DNA of 64,000 nt from assembly GCA_016932505.1 (NCBI GenBank), contig JAFGCT010000007.1, positions 85,089-149,088 on the forward strand, given 5' to 3'. Under the pieces are notes generated by a model. It was not told the DNA's origin. It made no database searches and saw nothing but the letters and a program-made list of their open reading frames with translations. Positions within the stretch are counted from its first letter, which is position 1, and every line of letters starts with the position of its first letter. Positions 62,601-64,000 of the stretch are shown in pieces. Origin of the DNA: Candidatus Peregrinibacteria bacterium (GTDB lineage: Bacteria; Patescibacteriota; Gracilibacteria; UM-FILTER-43-11). The position numbers and the translations under genes were made by a program.

Positions 62601-63821
62601 ATGAAATCATCTCAAAAACCACAATCATCATCACCTAAAATACTAGGTTTTATTATAATGCTGGTTTTTGTGTTTATGCTTGGGTGGAATGTTGGTGTTA
62701 ATCACACTTATCAAAAGGATATTTTTGATTCAAATAATATTGTGCTTAGCCCTTACGGAGAAGCTGAAACAGTAAATATGCAATTATTCTGGGATACGTG
62801 GAATATACTTAGCGGAAAATATGTAGATCCTCATAAACTTGATTCACAAAAAATGATTTTTGGAGCAGTAAGTGGAATGGTAGATTCATTAGACGACCCT
62901 TACACAGGTTTTATGACACCAAAAGAAAATAAAGAATTTCAAGATAGTCTAGATGGTACATTAGAAGGAATTGGAGCAGAGCTTACAATGCGTCATGGAC
63001 TTATTACAGTTGTTTCTCCTTTAAAAGGTTCACCTGCAAAAAGAGCAGGTCTTCAGCCTGAAGATATTATTGTTGAAGTAAATGGTGAATCAGTTGAAGA
63101 AATGAGTTTTGAACAAGCTGTTATAAAAATCAGAGGTGAAAAAGGCACTGCAGTTGTTCTTACAATCATACGAGGAAATGTTCCTGAACCTATTAAGCTT
63201 TCTATAGTACGGGATAAAATTAATGTCGACAGTGTAAGCTGGGAGATAAAAGACCAAATCGCCATTATCGAAATCAATCAATTCGGCAACGGAACTAGGT
63301 ATGAATTCAGCAAAGCTGTCAACGAAATTCTAAACAAAAGACCAAAAGGTGCAATTCTTGATCTTAGATACAACGGCGGAGGATACTTAGAAGGAGCTGT
63401 AGATATTGTTTCTGAATTTATTGAGTCAGGGAAGGTTGTAACAATAAAAAAACGAAACCCTGATGAAGATGAAATAATATATACAAGTGGCCAAGCACGT
63501 ATAACAAGTATTCCTTTAGTAGTTCTTATTAATAAAGGAAGTGCATCCGCATCAGAAATTGTTGCAGGAGCTATTCAGGATAATGGACGTGGATATATAA
63601 TTGGAGAAACAAGTTTTGGAAAAGGAACTGTGCAAGAAGTTGAAAATTTAATTGGTGGTGCAAGTCTTCGTGTTACTGTTGCTAAATGGTTTACTCCAAA
63701 TGATAACAATATAAGCGAAGTTGGAATTACTCCTGACTTAATTGTAGAGCGAACTCCGGAAGACTACGAAAACAATACTGACCCACAAATGGATGCAGCT
63801 ATGGAGTACTTGAAGAAGTAA
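62601..63821 (+). CDS. S41 family C-terminal processing peptidase (CtpA/Prc)
   Basis: A 406-residue membrane-anchored serine protease acting outside the membrane. A TM anchor spans about 16-33, then a PDZ domain (GIGAELTMRHGLITVVSPLKGSPAKRAGLQ, in part; EDIIVEVNGESVEEM), then the S41 core with LDLRYNGGGYLEGAVDI, the nucleophile in NKGSASASEIVAGAIQDN and the general-base Lys in GETSFGKGTVQEVENL. The end is TPNDNNISEVGITPDLIVERT. It targets proteins with hydrophobic C-termini. It follows dnaJ by 33 bp, consistent with a protein-quality transcript. Confidence 0.95.
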   Translation: MKSSQKPQSSSPKILGFIIMLVFVFMLGWNVGVNHTYQKDIFDSNNIVLSPYGEAETVNMQLFWDTWNILSGKYVDPHKLDSQKMIFGAVSGMVDSLDDPYTGFMTPKENKEFQDSLDGTLEGIGAELTMRHGLITVVSPLKGSPAKRAGLQPEDIIVEVNGESVEEMSFEQAVIKIRGEKGTAVVLTIIRGNVPEPIKLSIVRDKINVDSVSWEIKDQIAIIEINQFGNGTRYEFSKAVNEILNKRPKGAILDLRYNGGGYLEGAVDIVSEFIESGKVVTIKKRNPDEDEIIYTSGQARITSIPLVVLINKGSASASEIVAGAIQDNGRGYIIGETSFGKGTVQEVENLIGGASLRVTVAKWFTPNDNNISEVGITPDLIVERTPEDYENNTDPQMDAAMEYLKK

Positions 63822-63829
63822 TGGGTAAT

Positions 63830-63851
63830 CCGTACAACAATCCTTGTACGG
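63830..63851. terminator. Possible hairpin terminator after the protease gene
   Basis: CCGTACAA (63830-63837) pairs with TTGTACGG (63844-63851), 8 bp with a 6-nt loop. No T-run follows. Confidence 0.4.
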
Positions 63852-63931
63852 TATATCCACCCATCAATCCGACATTCAATCAGCCCTACTTTCAACGCTA
63901 TAAACTTGTGTGGCTAACGGCTATCGCCTTT

Positions 63932-63969
63932 GCCACCCATTTTTTGCCTTGATGCAAAAAACCGGTGGC
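63932..63969. repeat. Palindromic repeat at the right edge
   Basis: GCCACC (63932-63937) pairs with GGTGGC (63964-63969), and TTTTTTGC (63940-63947) with GCAAAAAA (63954-63961). The GC-rich tail (GGTGGCGCCG) is unlike the AT-rich genes around it. No ORF was assigned to 63822-64000. Confidence 0.55.
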
Positions 63970-64000
63970 GCCGAAAAAAGATCAAGAACCTGACTAACCG

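Overview
The window is AT-rich DNA (by eye about one third G+C) from a bacterium using the standard code: TGA is a normal stop in several genes, so code 25 is excluded. Type II-like pilins with a GFTLIE signal and a Cys-Gly-Gly or Cys-x-Ser-Gly tail, DUF4012, CxxC-x17-CxxC and DUF202 proteins, a V/A-type ATPase and almost no Shine-Dalgarno sequences suggest a Patescibacteria (CPR)-type lineage, perhaps Peregrinibacteria-like. That placement is inference. No rRNA, tRNA, CRISPR array or complete transposase was seen.

Layout. 1-2.2 kb: the 5' part of a PKD/7TM surface protein (running off the left edge) and ilvE. 2.3-6.4 kb: a cobalamin adenosyltransferase divergent from the B12-dependent ribonucleotide reductase nrdJ, whose leader looks like an attenuator. 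6.5-13.1 kb: a UPF0489 protein, a slipin, a radical SAM protein, transketolase, a LOG-family protein and small membrane proteins. 13.1-13.6 kb: no protein gene, but a promoter, about 470 nt of foldable sequence and a terminator on the minus strand, which is a candidate new structured RNA. 13.7-14.9 kb: a secreted Cys-rich repeat protein. 15.0-27.7 kb: a type IV pilus operon (pilT, pseudo-receiver/zinc ribbon, pilB, pilC, four minor pilins, a PilM-PilN fusion, PilO, three tandem pilins). 27.7-30.7 kb: recG and a GxxExxY gene inside inverted arrays of TGATT units bounded by TGTCTGAAC ends; related 145-bp elements without genes lie after the last pilin and after the DUF4012 gene. 30.7-39.7 kb: a complete V/A-type ATPase operon (G/H-I-K-E-C-F-A-B-D) whose K subunit carries the Na+-site signature. 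40-44 kb: rarA and dinG. 44-48.7 kb: a membrane protein, lactate dehydrogenase, two zinc-ribbon microproteins and a DUF4012 protein. 48.8-57.8 kb: acetyl-CoA synthetase, a cold-shock protein, a 30-residue membrane peptide, MATE and AEC transporters and several exported proteins. 57.9-64 kb: an RGG/zinc-ribbon/Lys-Ala-tail protein, a 2-oxoacid:ferredoxin oxidoreductase pair, dnaJ and an S41 protease.

Together the genes suggest an anaerobic or fermentative cell: 2-oxoacid oxidation by the ferredoxin enzyme, acyl-CoA/acetate exchange by Acs, lactate formation by Ldh, sugar interconversion by transketolase, membrane energisation by the rotary ATPase (probably Na+), and cobalamin-dependent deoxynucleotide synthesis. 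Pili and several exported repeat proteins suggest a surface-attached or host-associated life.
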